In this document: positions 34,046 through 42,119 of the stretch, piece after piece
Numbering within the stretch: the first letter of the stretch is position 1
How the letters are laid out: the number at the start of each line of letters is the position of its first letter
Assembly (NCBI RefSeq): GCF_014892515.1
Contig: NZ_JADBGR010000105.1
Coordinates: forward strand, 7,628 to 71,627
DNA from: Myceligenerans pegani
GTDB taxonomy: Bacteria > Actinomycetota > Actinomycetes > Actinomycetales > Cellulomonadaceae
Length of the DNA: 64,000 nucleotides
Reading direction: 5' to 3'
Made by a program: the position numbers and the translations under genes
Notes under the pieces: model-generated
The model's database searches: none
Told to the model about the DNA's origin: nothing
What the model saw: only the letters and a program-made list of their open reading frames with translations

Positions 34046-34074
34046 TTGGCGCCGACCCGCGCACCGCGTAGGTT
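34046..34074 (+). promoter_or_regulatory. Promoter of the structured small RNA unit
   Basis: TTGGCG (34046-34051) and TAGGTT (34069-34074) with exactly 17 nt between them form a good housekeeping-sigma promoter; predicted transcription start about 34081, just before a perfect Shine-Dalgarno. Confidence 0.6.
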
Positions 34075-34080
34075 CCTGCG

Positions 34081-34294
34081 TACACAAGAAGGGAGGTGAT
34101 CCGAGATCGTGAAGACACTCGGGACCTGTGAGGTGGTCGCGCGCTAGCAGTCGCGCGACACGAAGTCGACGCGCCGGGCTAGCACGGCGCACGGGACTGG
34201 TGGCGAATCCATCGTGACCACCGGGGCCCGCGGGTACCGCGCCCTCGTCCAGCGCGGTGCGGAGGTGCACGGCCTCCGGACCCGCGGGCCTTTT
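34081..34294 (+). ncRNA. Compact transcript with 12-codon ORF, hairpins and branched terminator (novel candidate)
   Basis: Starts with AAGAAGGGAGGTGATCC, a full match to the 16S rRNA anti-Shine-Dalgarno, then a 12-codon ORF (34109-34147). Hairpin 1 (34136-34159, GTCGCGCG/CGCGCGAC) overlaps the end of the ORF, with its stop codon in the loop. Hairpin 2 is 34171-34190 (GCGCCG/CGGCGC). Both loops contain GCTAGCA. Hairpin 3 is 34199-34222. The last structure pairs GGCCCGCGGGT (34225-34235) with ACCCGCGGGCC (34280-34290), encloses two smaller stems (34236-34258, 34261-34277) and ends in TTTT: an intrinsic terminator. The next gene seems to have its own leaderless promoter, so this may be a stand-alone RNA or an attenuator. 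Confidence 0.65.
34109..34147 (+). CDS. 12-residue peptide ORF with perfect Shine-Dalgarno
   Basis: GTG start, peptide MKTLGTCEVVAR, TAG stop. GGGAGGTGAT ends 8 nt before the start. The last codons and the stop form the 5' arm and loop of an 8-bp hairpin, so translation would disrupt it. Such strong translation signals for so short an ORF suggest regulation by ribosome position rather than a functional peptide. No known leader peptide is recognised. Confidence 0.55.
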   Translation: MKTLGTCEVVAR

Positions 34295-34395
34295 CCATGC
34301 GCACGCACGGACTTTCCATGATTGCGCAAGGACTGCGCGACATGTGCGCCGATCCGCCGGGTCGGGACTCGCGGACGCGGCATATTCTCGAAGAC

Positions 34396-35277
34396 GTGGC
34401 CGCCGGAGCAGTAGTCCTCGCGGGCGCCGCCGGAACGGTCGGCGCCCAACTGGCGTTCCGGCTCGCCGCGGAGGCCACGGAGCAGCGAGTCGTCGTCCCG
34501 GGCGAGGCCCGCGCACCACGGCTGCCCGACGGTTCCCCACTTCCCGACGCCGAGGTCGTCGTCCTCGGCCACGCATCCACCCACGGCGAGATGACCGCCG
34601 CCCTCGACGGGGCCGACACCCTGGTCATCGCCGGCACCCACGCCGCGGACCCCGATCCGGTCGACCTCCTGGCCGCCCACCGGTTCCGGCGGGTCGTCCA
34701 CCTGTCGCAGATCGGCGCCCACGCGCACGCGACCGCCACCCCCGCCCGGAGGCACTGGCGCGTCGAGGAGGCCGTGCGGGCGTCCGGCGCGACCTGGACG
34801 GTCCTTCGGGCATCGGTGCAGTTCAGAACACTGGTCCACGCCGTCCGCGACGACGTCCTGCGCGCGCCGGCCGGAACAGGCCGGGTCGCGGCCGTCTCAC
34901 CGGCCGACATCGCGGACGCCACCACCGCCGTCCTCCTCGACGAACGCGCCCACGCCCACGACGGCGTCACCTACCGGATCACCGGTCCCGAGGCACTCAC
35001 CGGCACGGACGTGGCCCGGACACTCACGAGGGCCACCGGACGACCGGTGCGTTACGAGCCGATGTCCACCCGAGACGCCTACGCCACCCCGGTGCCCTGG
35101 GTGCACGACCTCGACGCCTGGATCTCCTGCTGCGCCGCCGTCGACGCCGGAGTCTTCGAGGAGGTGGACCACGCCGTCGCCCGCCTCGCCGGCCGCCCGG
35201 CCCGCACCTTCGAGGACTGGATCGACGACTACCCGAGCGAACTGGCGGCCCTCCGGCCCCGGGGCACAGCGAGGTAG
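34396..35277 (+). CDS. NAD(P)-binding atypical short-chain dehydrogenase / NmrA-like protein
   Basis: 293 aa. Dinucleotide-binding motif GAAGTVG near the N-terminus, ALDGADTLVIAG, VVHLSQIGAHAHA, and the substrate-side segment TYRITGPEALTGTDVARTL typical of NmrA-like/atypical SDR proteins. The catalytic YxxxK is not visible, so it may be a redox sensor or an enzyme of unknown substrate. GTG 34396 is chosen because TATTCT (34383-34388) lies 7 nt upstream (leaderless); an ATG at 34297 touches the upstream terminator. Followed 29 nt later by an alpha/beta hydrolase gene. Confidence 0.75.
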   Translation: MAAGAVVLAGAAGTVGAQLAFRLAAEATEQRVVVPGEARAPRLPDGSPLPDAEVVVLGHASTHGEMTAALDGADTLVIAGTHAADPDPVDLLAAHRFRRVVHLSQIGAHAHATATPARRHWRVEEAVRASGATWTVLRASVQFRTLVHAVRDDVLRAPAGTGRVAAVSPADIADATTAVLLDERAHAHDGVTYRITGPEALTGTDVARTLTRATGRPVRYEPMSTRDAYATPVPWVHDLDAWISCCAAVDAGVFEEVDHAVARLAGRPARTFEDWIDDYPSELAALRPRGTAR

Positions 35278-35306
35278 TTGCGCCCGGCAGCGGTTAGATT
35301 CGCCGC

Positions 35307-36377
35307 ATGTGGACGCCCGACGTGCTCGACGGCTTCGAGCAGCTCACCCTCGACCTCGAACCCGACGAGGAGGGCGACGTCGTGGCCACCGTGGCTCGGC
35401 GGATCGAACCCGGTGAGACGGACGCCGGCGTCGACCTGCTGTACGTGCACGGCTGGAACGACTACTTCTTCCAGGCCCATCTCGCCGATTTCTGGGAATC
35501 GCTCGGCGTCCGGTTCCACGCCCTCGACCTGCGCAAGTACGGCCGGTCCCTGCGCGACGGACAGACCCCGAACTACGTCGCCGACCTCGGCACCTACGAC
35601 GAGGACATCGCGGCGGCGCTCGCGGCCATCGGGCACGCCGGCGAGACACCCAGCCCTCGGCGGCTCCTCCTCATGGGGCACTCGACCGGCGGCCTGGTCC
35701 TGAGCCTGTGGGCGTCGCGGCATCCCGGACGCGCCGCCGGCGTCGTGCTCAATGCGCCGTGGCTGGAGCTGCAGGCGCGTGAGGCCGGCCGCCGGGTGCT
35801 GGAGCCGGGCGTGCGTGCGGCGGCGGCGATCAACCCCAGGGGACCGGTCGTGTACTACGACCGGGGCCTGTACTCGCGGGCGATCTCCGCCGAGTTCGAC
35901 GGGGAGTGGACCTATGACACGGAATGGCGTTCCAACCACGGGAGACGTCCGACGCCGGCCTGGATGGCTGCCATCCTCAAGGGGCACGACCAGGTGGCGC
36001 ACGGGCTGGCGATCGACGCGCCGGTCCTCGTCCTGCTCTCCGCCAGGTCCACGATGCCGACCCGCTGGACCGAGGAGACGCAGCGCACGGACACCGTGCT
36101 CGACGTCGTCGGCGTGGCGCGGCGCGTGCCGAACCTCGGTCCGGTGACCACGCTGGTGTGGGTGGACGGCGCGCTGCACGACGTCACCCTCTCGGCGGCA
36201 CCCGTGCGCGAGGTGGTGTGGCGCGAGACGGCGCGCTGGTTCAGGGGATACGTCACGGCCGACGCGACCCGGCGGGACGCGGCGGACGACGGCGCGGCGC
36301 CGCCGCCCACGCCGTGGTGGCGCAGAGCGCTGGCGGCGGCCACGTCCCGTCGCGGAGGCGCGCGCCGGGTGGCGTGA
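35307..36377 (+). CDS. Alpha/beta hydrolase, serine aminopeptidase S33-like
   Basis: 356 aa. Oxyanion strand YVHGWNDYFFQ, DLRKYGRS, nucleophile elbow LLMGHSTGG, catalytic Asp region and ALHDVTLSA containing the likely His; a monoacylglycerol-lipase/S33 type fold. No signal peptide. TAGATT (35295-35300) lies 6 nt before ATG, so a leaderless mRNA is likely. Stop abuts the serpin stop on the other strand with no gap. Confidence 0.85.
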   Translation: MWTPDVLDGFEQLTLDLEPDEEGDVVATVARRIEPGETDAGVDLLYVHGWNDYFFQAHLADFWESLGVRFHALDLRKYGRSLRDGQTPNYVADLGTYDEDIAAALAAIGHAGETPSPRRLLLMGHSTGGLVLSLWASRHPGRAAGVVLNAPWLELQAREAGRRVLEPGVRAAAAINPRGPVVYYDRGLYSRAISAEFDGEWTYDTEWRSNHGRRPTPAWMAAILKGHDQVAHGLAIDAPVLVLLSARSTMPTRWTEETQRTDTVLDVVGVARRVPNLGPVTTLVWVDGALHDVTLSAAPVREVVWRETARWFRGYVTADATRRDAADDGAAPPPTPWWRRALAAATSRRGGARRVA

Positions 36378-37715
36378 TCAGTGCCGCGGGTCCCCGATCG
36401 CGGCCAGGAAGAGCGGCCAGGACGTGTCGGTGTGCGTGACGCGCAGCAGATAGGGCCGGTCGACGGTCATGCTGACGTCGCCGAGCGGGGCCGAGGTCGC
36501 GGCCATGCCGAGCTCGGTGACCGCGGCGGCGACCGTCCCTTCTGCGTCGACCTGCAGCACCACCTGCTGGAAGGCCTGCGTGAGGACGAGGTCCTGGTCC
36601 GAGATGCCGGACAGGTCGGGCTCCTCGTACAGTTCGCCGAGGCCGGCGTCGTGCAGCGCCGCGCACAGGTCGACGGGGCCCGTCTCGAGGTCGAGCGTGG
36701 GCATCGTGAGCTCGACCGATCGCGGCTCGGCGGCGGTGAGTTCGGCGTCGAGCGTGGCCCACGTGTCGGCGTCGGGCGCGGCCGGAGCGCCGTCGTCGGA
36801 CATCGTGCCTGCCTCGTCCGGCGGGAGGATCACGTCGGCGTGGAACCCCGCCGTGTACGGGAGGCGCACCGCCTGCCAGCCGTCGTGCAGGACGTACGCG
36901 GCGTTGGGAGTGCCCCAGACGGCCTCGGCCCGGACCTCGCTTCCGTCGGCGAGGGTGAACGGTTCGGCGTCGCGCGTGTCCGTGAAGGGCTGCTGCCAGC
37001 GCGCGGCGAGCAGGACGGCGTTCTGCAGCACGAGCCGGAGGTCGGGGTCCGGAGTGATGGCGCTCTCGTCGATCAGGCCGCCGGTGTGCTCGTTCGTCCA
37101 GGCGTCGAGGACGGCCTTGCCCTCCTCGCCCCCGAGGTCCGTGCGTTGCACGCCGGCGCCGAACCCTTCGGCGAGGGCGTCGAGGTAGGTGTCCAGCGGG
37201 GTGAGCTGGTCGTCGACGACCGCCTGGTTGGCCAGGTGGAGGACAGGGGTGTCCGGGAGCTCGTCGTCCTGGACCACGGCCGGGTCCCCGTCGTACTCCC
37301 CGACGGCCCGGGACAGGGCGTTGAACGCGTCGGTGCGCGCACCGCCGGAGGCACCGAGGGCAGCGTCGAGCGCGTCGCGCGTGGTGGTGTCGGCGCCCTC
37401 GGCGAGCATGGCGAGGGCGACGGCGAGCGACGCGGGGGAGACGACGGCGTTGGGGCCGCCGTCCGGCCCGGCGCAGGCGGAGCCACCGGGCGGGGAGGCC
37501 GGCGCGAGCATCCTCCTGCCGAGCTCGTCCGTCGCGGCGACGACGCCCGGGACCGCGGACGCGTCCGCGACGGCGACCGACTTGCGCTCGACGTCGGAGC
37601 GCACGACCCCCGCGCCGGGATCGGGGCCGCCGCACGCCGCCACCGCGAGCGAGAACGGGACGAGAGCCGAGACGGCGGCGGTGCGGACGGCGGGGCGGCG
37701 TGAGGAGCGTGGCAT
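36378..37715 (-). CDS. Serpin-family lipoprotein (secreted serine protease inhibitor)
   Basis: 445 aa. Signal peptide with lipobox VAAC (Cys28). Serpin core features: NAVVSPASLAVALAMLAEGA, NEHTGGLI, a breach/shutter pattern, and C-terminal VDRPYLLRVTHTDTSWPLFL. The reactive-loop hinge EGTVAAAVTE (392-401) has the small residues needed for insertion, so it should be inhibitory; the scissile bond is near T407-S408, suggesting an elastase- or subtilisin-like target. ATG 37715 has AGGAGG 7 nt upstream. A Gly/Pro/Ala-rich insert lies at about residues 300-312. Bacterial serpins are uncommon. Confidence 0.92.
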   Translation of the reverse strand: MPRSSRRPAVRTAAVSALVPFSLAVAACGGPDPGAGVVRSDVERKSVAVADASAVPGVVAATDELGRRMLAPASPPGGSACAGPDGGPNAVVSPASLAVALAMLAEGADTTTRDALDAALGASGGARTDAFNALSRAVGEYDGDPAVVQDDELPDTPVLHLANQAVVDDQLTPLDTYLDALAEGFGAGVQRTDLGGEEGKAVLDAWTNEHTGGLIDESAITPDPDLRLVLQNAVLLAARWQQPFTDTRDAEPFTLADGSEVRAEAVWGTPNAAYVLHDGWQAVRLPYTAGFHADVILPPDEAGTMSDDGAPAAPDADTWATLDAELTAAEPRSVELTMPTLDLETGPVDLCAALHDAGLGELYEEPDLSGISDQDLVLTQAFQQVVLQVDAEGTVAAAVTELGMAATSAPLGDVSMTVDRPYLLRVTHTDTSWPLFLAAIGDPRH

Positions 37716-37870
37716 CGTGGGACCTCCTGGCGTGCGGGGCCCGCGACCGCGCACCTCGAGCCGGCGTGCCGTGTCTGGCCGCCGGGCGGCGACGGACCGT
37801 GACGTTTCACCTTCACCTTGCCTGTGTCCCGCCGGGGCGCGGACTTGCAGGTGGCGCCCGGCCGGGAGGA

Positions 37871-38146
37871 TCAGCCCACGAAGAAGGTCGACGCGAGGAA
37901 CGCCAGCCCGGCCGCCGGCACGATCAGCGCCGGCCAGGTCCGCCGTCGCGCAGCGAGCACGATCGCCGTGACGAGCAGCGGCACGCTCACGATGCGGCCC
38001 ACGGCGTAGGCCGGCTCCATCCCGGCGAACCGGTCGAGGAGCACTCCGAGGATCAGGACGGCGCCGGCGAGGGCGATCATGTTCGTGATCGTCAGGATCT
38101 CGCCCCTGTACTCGGGGCGCGGCCTGTCGGGCGGTTTGGCGGACAC
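37871..38146 (-). CDS. Small three-helix membrane protein, 91 aa
   Basis: Cytoplasmic Pro/Arg N-terminus followed by three hydrophobic helices (about 20-38, 49-66, 71-90) and an end at FVG. No motif recognised. It lies between the serpin gene and the divergent aminotransferase gene. Coding character (GC third positions, length of open frame, membrane topology) supports it; function unknown. Confidence 0.75.
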   Translation of the reverse strand: MSAKPPDRPRPEYRGEILTITNMIALAGAVLILGVLLDRFAGMEPAYAVGRIVSVPLLVTAIVLAARRRTWPALIVPAAGLAFLASTFFVG

Positions 38147-38290
38147 AGCTCTCCTCTGTCGTGAACGTGCAGGTCAGAACAGGTGATACTGGTTCACCGA
38201 CAGTGTTCGGCCCAGCGTCCGCGGGGTCAAGGAAAGTCGTGCGGCCCTGACCTCCTCCCCCGTGGCCGTCGACCAGGCATCATTGCGCCT

Positions 38291-39460
38291 ATGAAGGTCT
38301 CGCGTCGCTCCGCCGTGCCCCCGTTCGCCGTCATGGAGGTGCTCGCCGCCGCGAACGCCCGCCGCGCCGCGGGTGCGGACGTGCTGAACCTCTGCGCCGG
38401 TGAGCCGTCCACCGGCGCGTCCGACGTCGTACGCGAGCGCGCGGCCGAGGTGCTGCGCACCGGCGACATCGGCTACACCGAGGCGCTCGGCGTCCCGGCG
38501 CTCCGCGAGGAGATCGCCGGCCACTACGGGCGCTGGTACGACCTCGACGTCGACCCCGACCGGATCGCCGTCACGACGGGGTCGAGCGGTGGGTTCCTGC
38601 TCGCGTTCCTCGCCGCGTTCGACGTCGGGGATCGCGTGGCGCTGGCGCGCCCGGGCTACCCGGCCTACAAGAACATCCTGTCCGCGCTCGGATGCGAGGT
38701 GATCGAGCTCGACTGCGGTCCCGAGACCCGCTACCAGCCAGGTGTCTCGCAGCTGATGGAGGCGTACTACGAGGGTGGGCTCGACGGGCTCGTGGTCGCG
38801 AGCCCGGCCAACCCGACCGGGACGATGATCACGCCGGACGAGCTGGACGCGGTCGCCGAGTGGTGCGCGGCACACGATGTACGCCTCATCAGTGACGAGA
38901 TCTACCACGGCATCGCGTACTCCGACGAGGTCACGCAGGCCACGGCGGCGCGGTACGCGGACCGGGGCGCCGTCGTCGTGAACTCCTTCTCCAAGTACTG
39001 GGCCATGACGGGCTGGCGGCTCGGCTGGCTCGTACTGCCCGGCGAACTGGTCGCGCCGGTCGGCGCGCTGGCCGGGAACGTGGCGCTGTCACCACCCGCG
39101 CTGGCGCAGCAGGCAGGGATCGCGGCGTTCTCCGCGGAGGGGTATGCGGCCGCCGCGGAGAACGTGGCCCGGTACGCCGACTCGCGCGCGCTGCTGCTGG
39201 AACGGCAGGCGGAGCTCGGCTGGGACCCCGTGGCACCCGCGGACGGCGCGTTCTACTTCTACGGGAACATCGCCCGGTTCGGTCTGGACTCGGTGACGTA
39301 CTGCGAGCGGCTGCTCGCCGAGGCGGACGTGGCGATCACGCCGGGCCTGGACTTCGACGGGGTCGGCGGCGGGGACTGGGTGCGGCTGTCGTTCGCGTCC
39401 GCGCCCGACGTCGTCGCGCGGGCGGTGGACCGCATCGCGGCGTGGCACAAGACGCTGTGA
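38291..39460 (+). CDS. Class I/II pyridoxal-phosphate aminotransferase
   Basis: 389 aa, fold type I. PLP residues: SSGGFLLAF glycine loop, SPANPTGTM (Asn binding), SDEIYHGI (Asp and Tyr), and the Schiff-base Lys in NSFSKYWAMTGWRLGWL; the substrate carboxylate Arg is near WVRLSFAS. Resembles aspartate/aromatic-type aminotransferases of the AspC/AlaT/DAP group; substrate not certain. Start ATG 38291 gives the normal N-terminus. A nuclease-like gene follows with 1 nt between stop and its first possible GTG. Confidence 0.92.
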   Translation: MKVSRRSAVPPFAVMEVLAAANARRAAGADVLNLCAGEPSTGASDVVRERAAEVLRTGDIGYTEALGVPALREEIAGHYGRWYDLDVDPDRIAVTTGSSGGFLLAFLAAFDVGDRVALARPGYPAYKNILSALGCEVIELDCGPETRYQPGVSQLMEAYYEGGLDGLVVASPANPTGTMITPDELDAVAEWCAAHDVRLISDEIYHGIAYSDEVTQATAARYADRGAVVVNSFSKYWAMTGWRLGWLVLPGELVAPVGALAGNVALSPPALAQQAGIAAFSAEGYAAAAENVARYADSRALLLERQAELGWDPVAPADGAFYFYGNIARFGLDSVTYCERLLAEADVAITPGLDFDGVGGGDWVRLSFASAPDVVARAVDRIAAWHKTL

Positions 39461-39461
39461 G

Positions 39462-40274
39462 GTGACGGCCGACGACGACGGAGCGGGCGCGCGGTCGCCG
39501 TCGGGCCGCGGCACGATGTGGACGATGCGCCTCGTCACCTTCAACATCCAGCACGGGCTGGGCCCCGACGGCCGTTGCGACCGCGAGCGGCTCGCCGACG
39601 CCGTACGTTCCCTCGATCCGGACGTCCTGGCCCTGCAGGAGGTGGATCGGTACCAGCCGCGCAGCCGGTTCGCCGATCAGGCGCGGATCTGCGCGGAGGC
39701 GATGGGCGCGGTCGACCATCGGTACGTGCCGACCGTGGCCGGCTGGATGAGTGCGCCCGGGCTGCGGTGGCGGGCACGGGGGCGCGAGCGCTACCCCGCG
39801 TACGGGATCGCCCTGGCCTCACGGTTCCCGGTGCGGGCATGGCGACGGTGGCGGTTGCCGATGGCGAGCCGCTGGATCGGTCCCGCGCAGCTGGGCGTCG
39901 ACGAGCCGCGCGCGGCCGTGGCGGCGGAGCTGGAGACGCCGTCGGGCGGCGTCACCGTGTGCGCCACGCACCTCAGCTCGCGCCTGGGCAACGCGTGGGC
40001 GCAACTGCCGTGGCTGCGGGACGCCCTCGGCGCCGCGCCCCGGCCGCTCGTGCTGATGGGCGACCTGAACCTGCGCGACGAGGCGCCCGTCACGGTGACG
40101 AGGTGGCGAGCGGCGGCCACGGCGCCGACGTTCCCGGTCGGCAGGCCTCGGTTCCAGATCGACCACATCCTGGTCGACGACGACGGTGCGACGCCGGTGG
40201 ACGGAGAGTCCCGCGCGGTGGACACGGGTCTGTCGGACCATCGGGCGCTGGTGGCCGACGTCCGGCTCGCGTAG
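39462..40274 (+). CDS. Endonuclease/exonuclease/phosphatase family protein
   Basis: 270 aa if GTG 39462 is used; ATG 39516 or 39525 (MRLVTFNIQHG) are alternatives with better family fit. Motifs: VTFNIQHG (Asn), LALQEVDRYQ (catalytic Glu), VCATHLSSR, LMGDLNLRD (Asp, Asn), QIDHILVDD and GLSDHRALVADV (Asp-His pair). It could hydrolyse phosphodiesters or phosphomonoesters; substrate unknown. No signal peptide. Confidence 0.88.
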   Translation: MTADDDGAGARSPSGRGTMWTMRLVTFNIQHGLGPDGRCDRERLADAVRSLDPDVLALQEVDRYQPRSRFADQARICAEAMGAVDHRYVPTVAGWMSAPGLRWRARGRERYPAYGIALASRFPVRAWRRWRLPMASRWIGPAQLGVDEPRAAVAAELETPSGGVTVCATHLSSRLGNAWAQLPWLRDALGAAPRPLVLMGDLNLRDEAPVTVTRWRAAATAPTFPVGRPRFQIDHILVDDDGATPVDGESRAVDTGLSDHRALVADVRLA

Positions 40275-40546
40275 TGCGCTCCCGATCGGCGGGTGCGCGG
40301 CGCGTTCGGTCGGCGGAGTCCGCGGCGGGTCGCCGGGCGCCGCCGGACACCACCGCCGCGGCACACGTGCCGGCGGCCGTCATCAGACCCGCAGCGTCTG
40401 GTGAGGGCCGCCGGCGCGCACCGAGTTGGCGTCCAGAAACACCGAGTTGCTCAGGTCACACCATTCAGGAGTGTGGGGTTTTTGTCACCACACGTCGGTG
40501 ATTTGCTGATGTGCCCGAGCGGTCCCGCAGGCCGTCGCGTCCGGAA
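40275..40546. other. Intergenic stretch with direct repeats CACCGAGTTG
   Basis: No gene seen. The 10-mer CACCGAGTTG occurs at 40419-40428 and 40440-40449, 21 bp apart (two helix turns), followed by a weak inverted repeat near 40471-40490. It lies between two convergent genes, so its role is unclear. Confidence 0.4.
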
Positions 40547-40885
40547 TCAGCGGAACGTCGACCGGACCACCGACTCCGCGTGGACCGCGGGCGTGGCGGC
40601 GGGGAGATCCGACTGCGCGTCACGGGCCTTGCGGCCCCGCGCGCGGGCCACCATGAACAGCGCGTTCCCGCCGATCGCGATGGCCGCGATGTTCGACGCC
40701 GCGGACGGCCACACCCCGTTGAGCGCGGCCACGGCCATGAGGATCGACGCCGCGGACACGTTGGTCGCCTGGAACGCGATCGAGTCGGGACGCCATTTGC
40801 CCTGGCTCACCATCGCGTACGCAACAAGTCCAGCAACGGCGCCGACCCAGCCGAGGGCCGTGAGGACGGTCATGAGTGAGAGCAC
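40547..40885 (-). CDS. Small membrane protein, CBU_0592-like
   Basis: 112 aa with three membrane helices (about 6-25, 37-55, 59-80) and a basic/Ala-rich cytoplasmic tail. The pattern GWVGAVAGLVAYAMVSQGKW ... SIAFQATNVSAASIL resembles the CBU_0592-type family of unknown function. GTG 40885 is chosen because GGGAGG lies 6 nt upstream; ATG 40873 has none at a proper distance. Divergent from the LysR gene, which could control it. Confidence 0.75.
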   Translation of the reverse strand: MLSLMTVLTALGWVGAVAGLVAYAMVSQGKWRPDSIAFQATNVSAASILMAVAALNGVWPSAASNIAAIAIGGNALFMVARARGRKARDAQSDLPAATPAVHAESVVRSTFR

Positions 40886-41098
40886 AGAGCACCTCCCGAA
40901 TCGATTCGAAATTGCGTGGTCAACCCCGGTGGCGGCTGACGCGAGGGGGTAGGTCCGAGTGCCGCTTGACGGGCACGTCAGAGTTGGCAGCACCGGCCGA
41001 TCGGAGGGGACCGCAGGCCGGTGCCGGAACTATTCTGAACCCCCGAATACCTTCAGCACAATCGAACGTTCGTGGACTCCCGGGTGTAGCATTGCTTC

Positions 41099-42004
41099 AT
41101 GGCTGCCGACCCTCGCCGACTCGCATTTCTCTTGGCGGTGCACCGCGCGGGCGGGGTCCTCGCCGCGGCCGACCTGCTCCACGTCACGCCGTCGGCGGTG
41201 TCCCAGCAGATCGCCCGGCTGGAGGCCGAGGAGGGGATCACCGTCCTCGACCGCGGCCCTCGCGGCGTCACGCTCACTCCCGCCGGTCGCGTCCTCGCCG
41301 AGGCCGCCGAACGCATCGAGTCGGAACTCATCGAGGCGCGCCAGGCGATCGCCGCCCTGGGCGAGGAGGTCACGGGCCGCGTGATGATCGGCGCCTTCCA
41401 GACGGCGATCCGCGCCGTCGTCGCCCCCATGCTCGCCACTCTCGCCGAGAAGTTCCCCGGGATCGAGGTCGAGGTCAGCGAGCACGACCCGTTCGAGTCG
41501 GTCCGGAAGCTCCGCGCCGGCGACCTCGACGCCGTCATCCTGGACCGCGACGTGGACATGGACGCCCCCGCCCCACGCGGGGTCCACGAGATCCCGCTGC
41601 TCGACGAGCCCTGGTGCATCGTCGTGCCGCCGGGAACCGCGGCGCCCGAGCGGCTCGACGAGCTCCCCGGCCTGCCCTGGGTCGGGCCGCTCGCGGACAT
41701 CGCGGCCGACCGCGCGCTGCGCCGGCTGGCCCGCACGCTCGGCACCGAGATCGTCACCAGGCACTCCTACTACGACTTCGACACGGCGCTCGCGCTGGTC
41801 GCCGCCGGTCAGGGCATCGCGATGCTCCCCGCCCTGGCCCTGAAGGAGGAGGACGTGCCCGACGGCGTCACCGTGGTGCGGCTCGCCGGACTCGGATCCC
41901 GCCGGCTCGTCGTCCGGCATCGCGTGGGACGCCACGAACCGAGCCCGGCCGTGCGGGCCGTGGTGGACGAGATGGTGGAGTCGGCGCGGGGTATGACGCC
42001 GTGA
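41099..42004 (+). CDS. LysR-family transcriptional regulator
   Basis: 301 aa. N-terminal winged HTH (AAADLLHVTPSAVSQQIARLE) with typical LysR spacing, linker helix, and the two-lobed effector-binding domain from about residue 90. TAGCAT (41087-41092) lies 6 nt before ATG, so leaderless. The divergent gap 40886-41098 contains ATTCTGAACCCCCGAAT-type dyad sequence (near 41028-41047) that could be a binding site. Likely target is the divergent membrane-protein gene, by the general LysR arrangement. Confidence 0.9.
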   Translation: MAADPRRLAFLLAVHRAGGVLAAADLLHVTPSAVSQQIARLEAEEGITVLDRGPRGVTLTPAGRVLAEAAERIESELIEARQAIAALGEEVTGRVMIGAFQTAIRAVVAPMLATLAEKFPGIEVEVSEHDPFESVRKLRAGDLDAVILDRDVDMDAPAPRGVHEIPLLDEPWCIVVPPGTAAPERLDELPGLPWVGPLADIAADRALRRLARTLGTEIVTRHSYYDFDTALALVAAGQGIAMLPALALKEEDVPDGVTVVRLAGLGSRRLVVRHRVGRHEPSPAVRAVVDEMVESARGMTP

Positions 42005-42119
42005 CTCACGAGGTCAGCATGAGGTGTCCGAAATACCAAAAGCACCCGCGCGGAATCGTGACCGATTTTTCCCGGGATGCCGGTACCTGAACACCTCTTG
42101 GAGGCTCTACGATGCGTCC

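Noticed and set aside
34148-34317. Read-through protein after the TAG of the 12-codon ORF
   Set aside because: The frame stays open to 34317, but it spans hairpins and a terminator with no domain resemblance; structured RNA explains the bases better.
34297-34395. Longer N-terminus for the NmrA-like protein
   Set aside because: ATG 34297 touches the terminator of the upstream RNA, has no ribosome site and adds residues without family resemblance.
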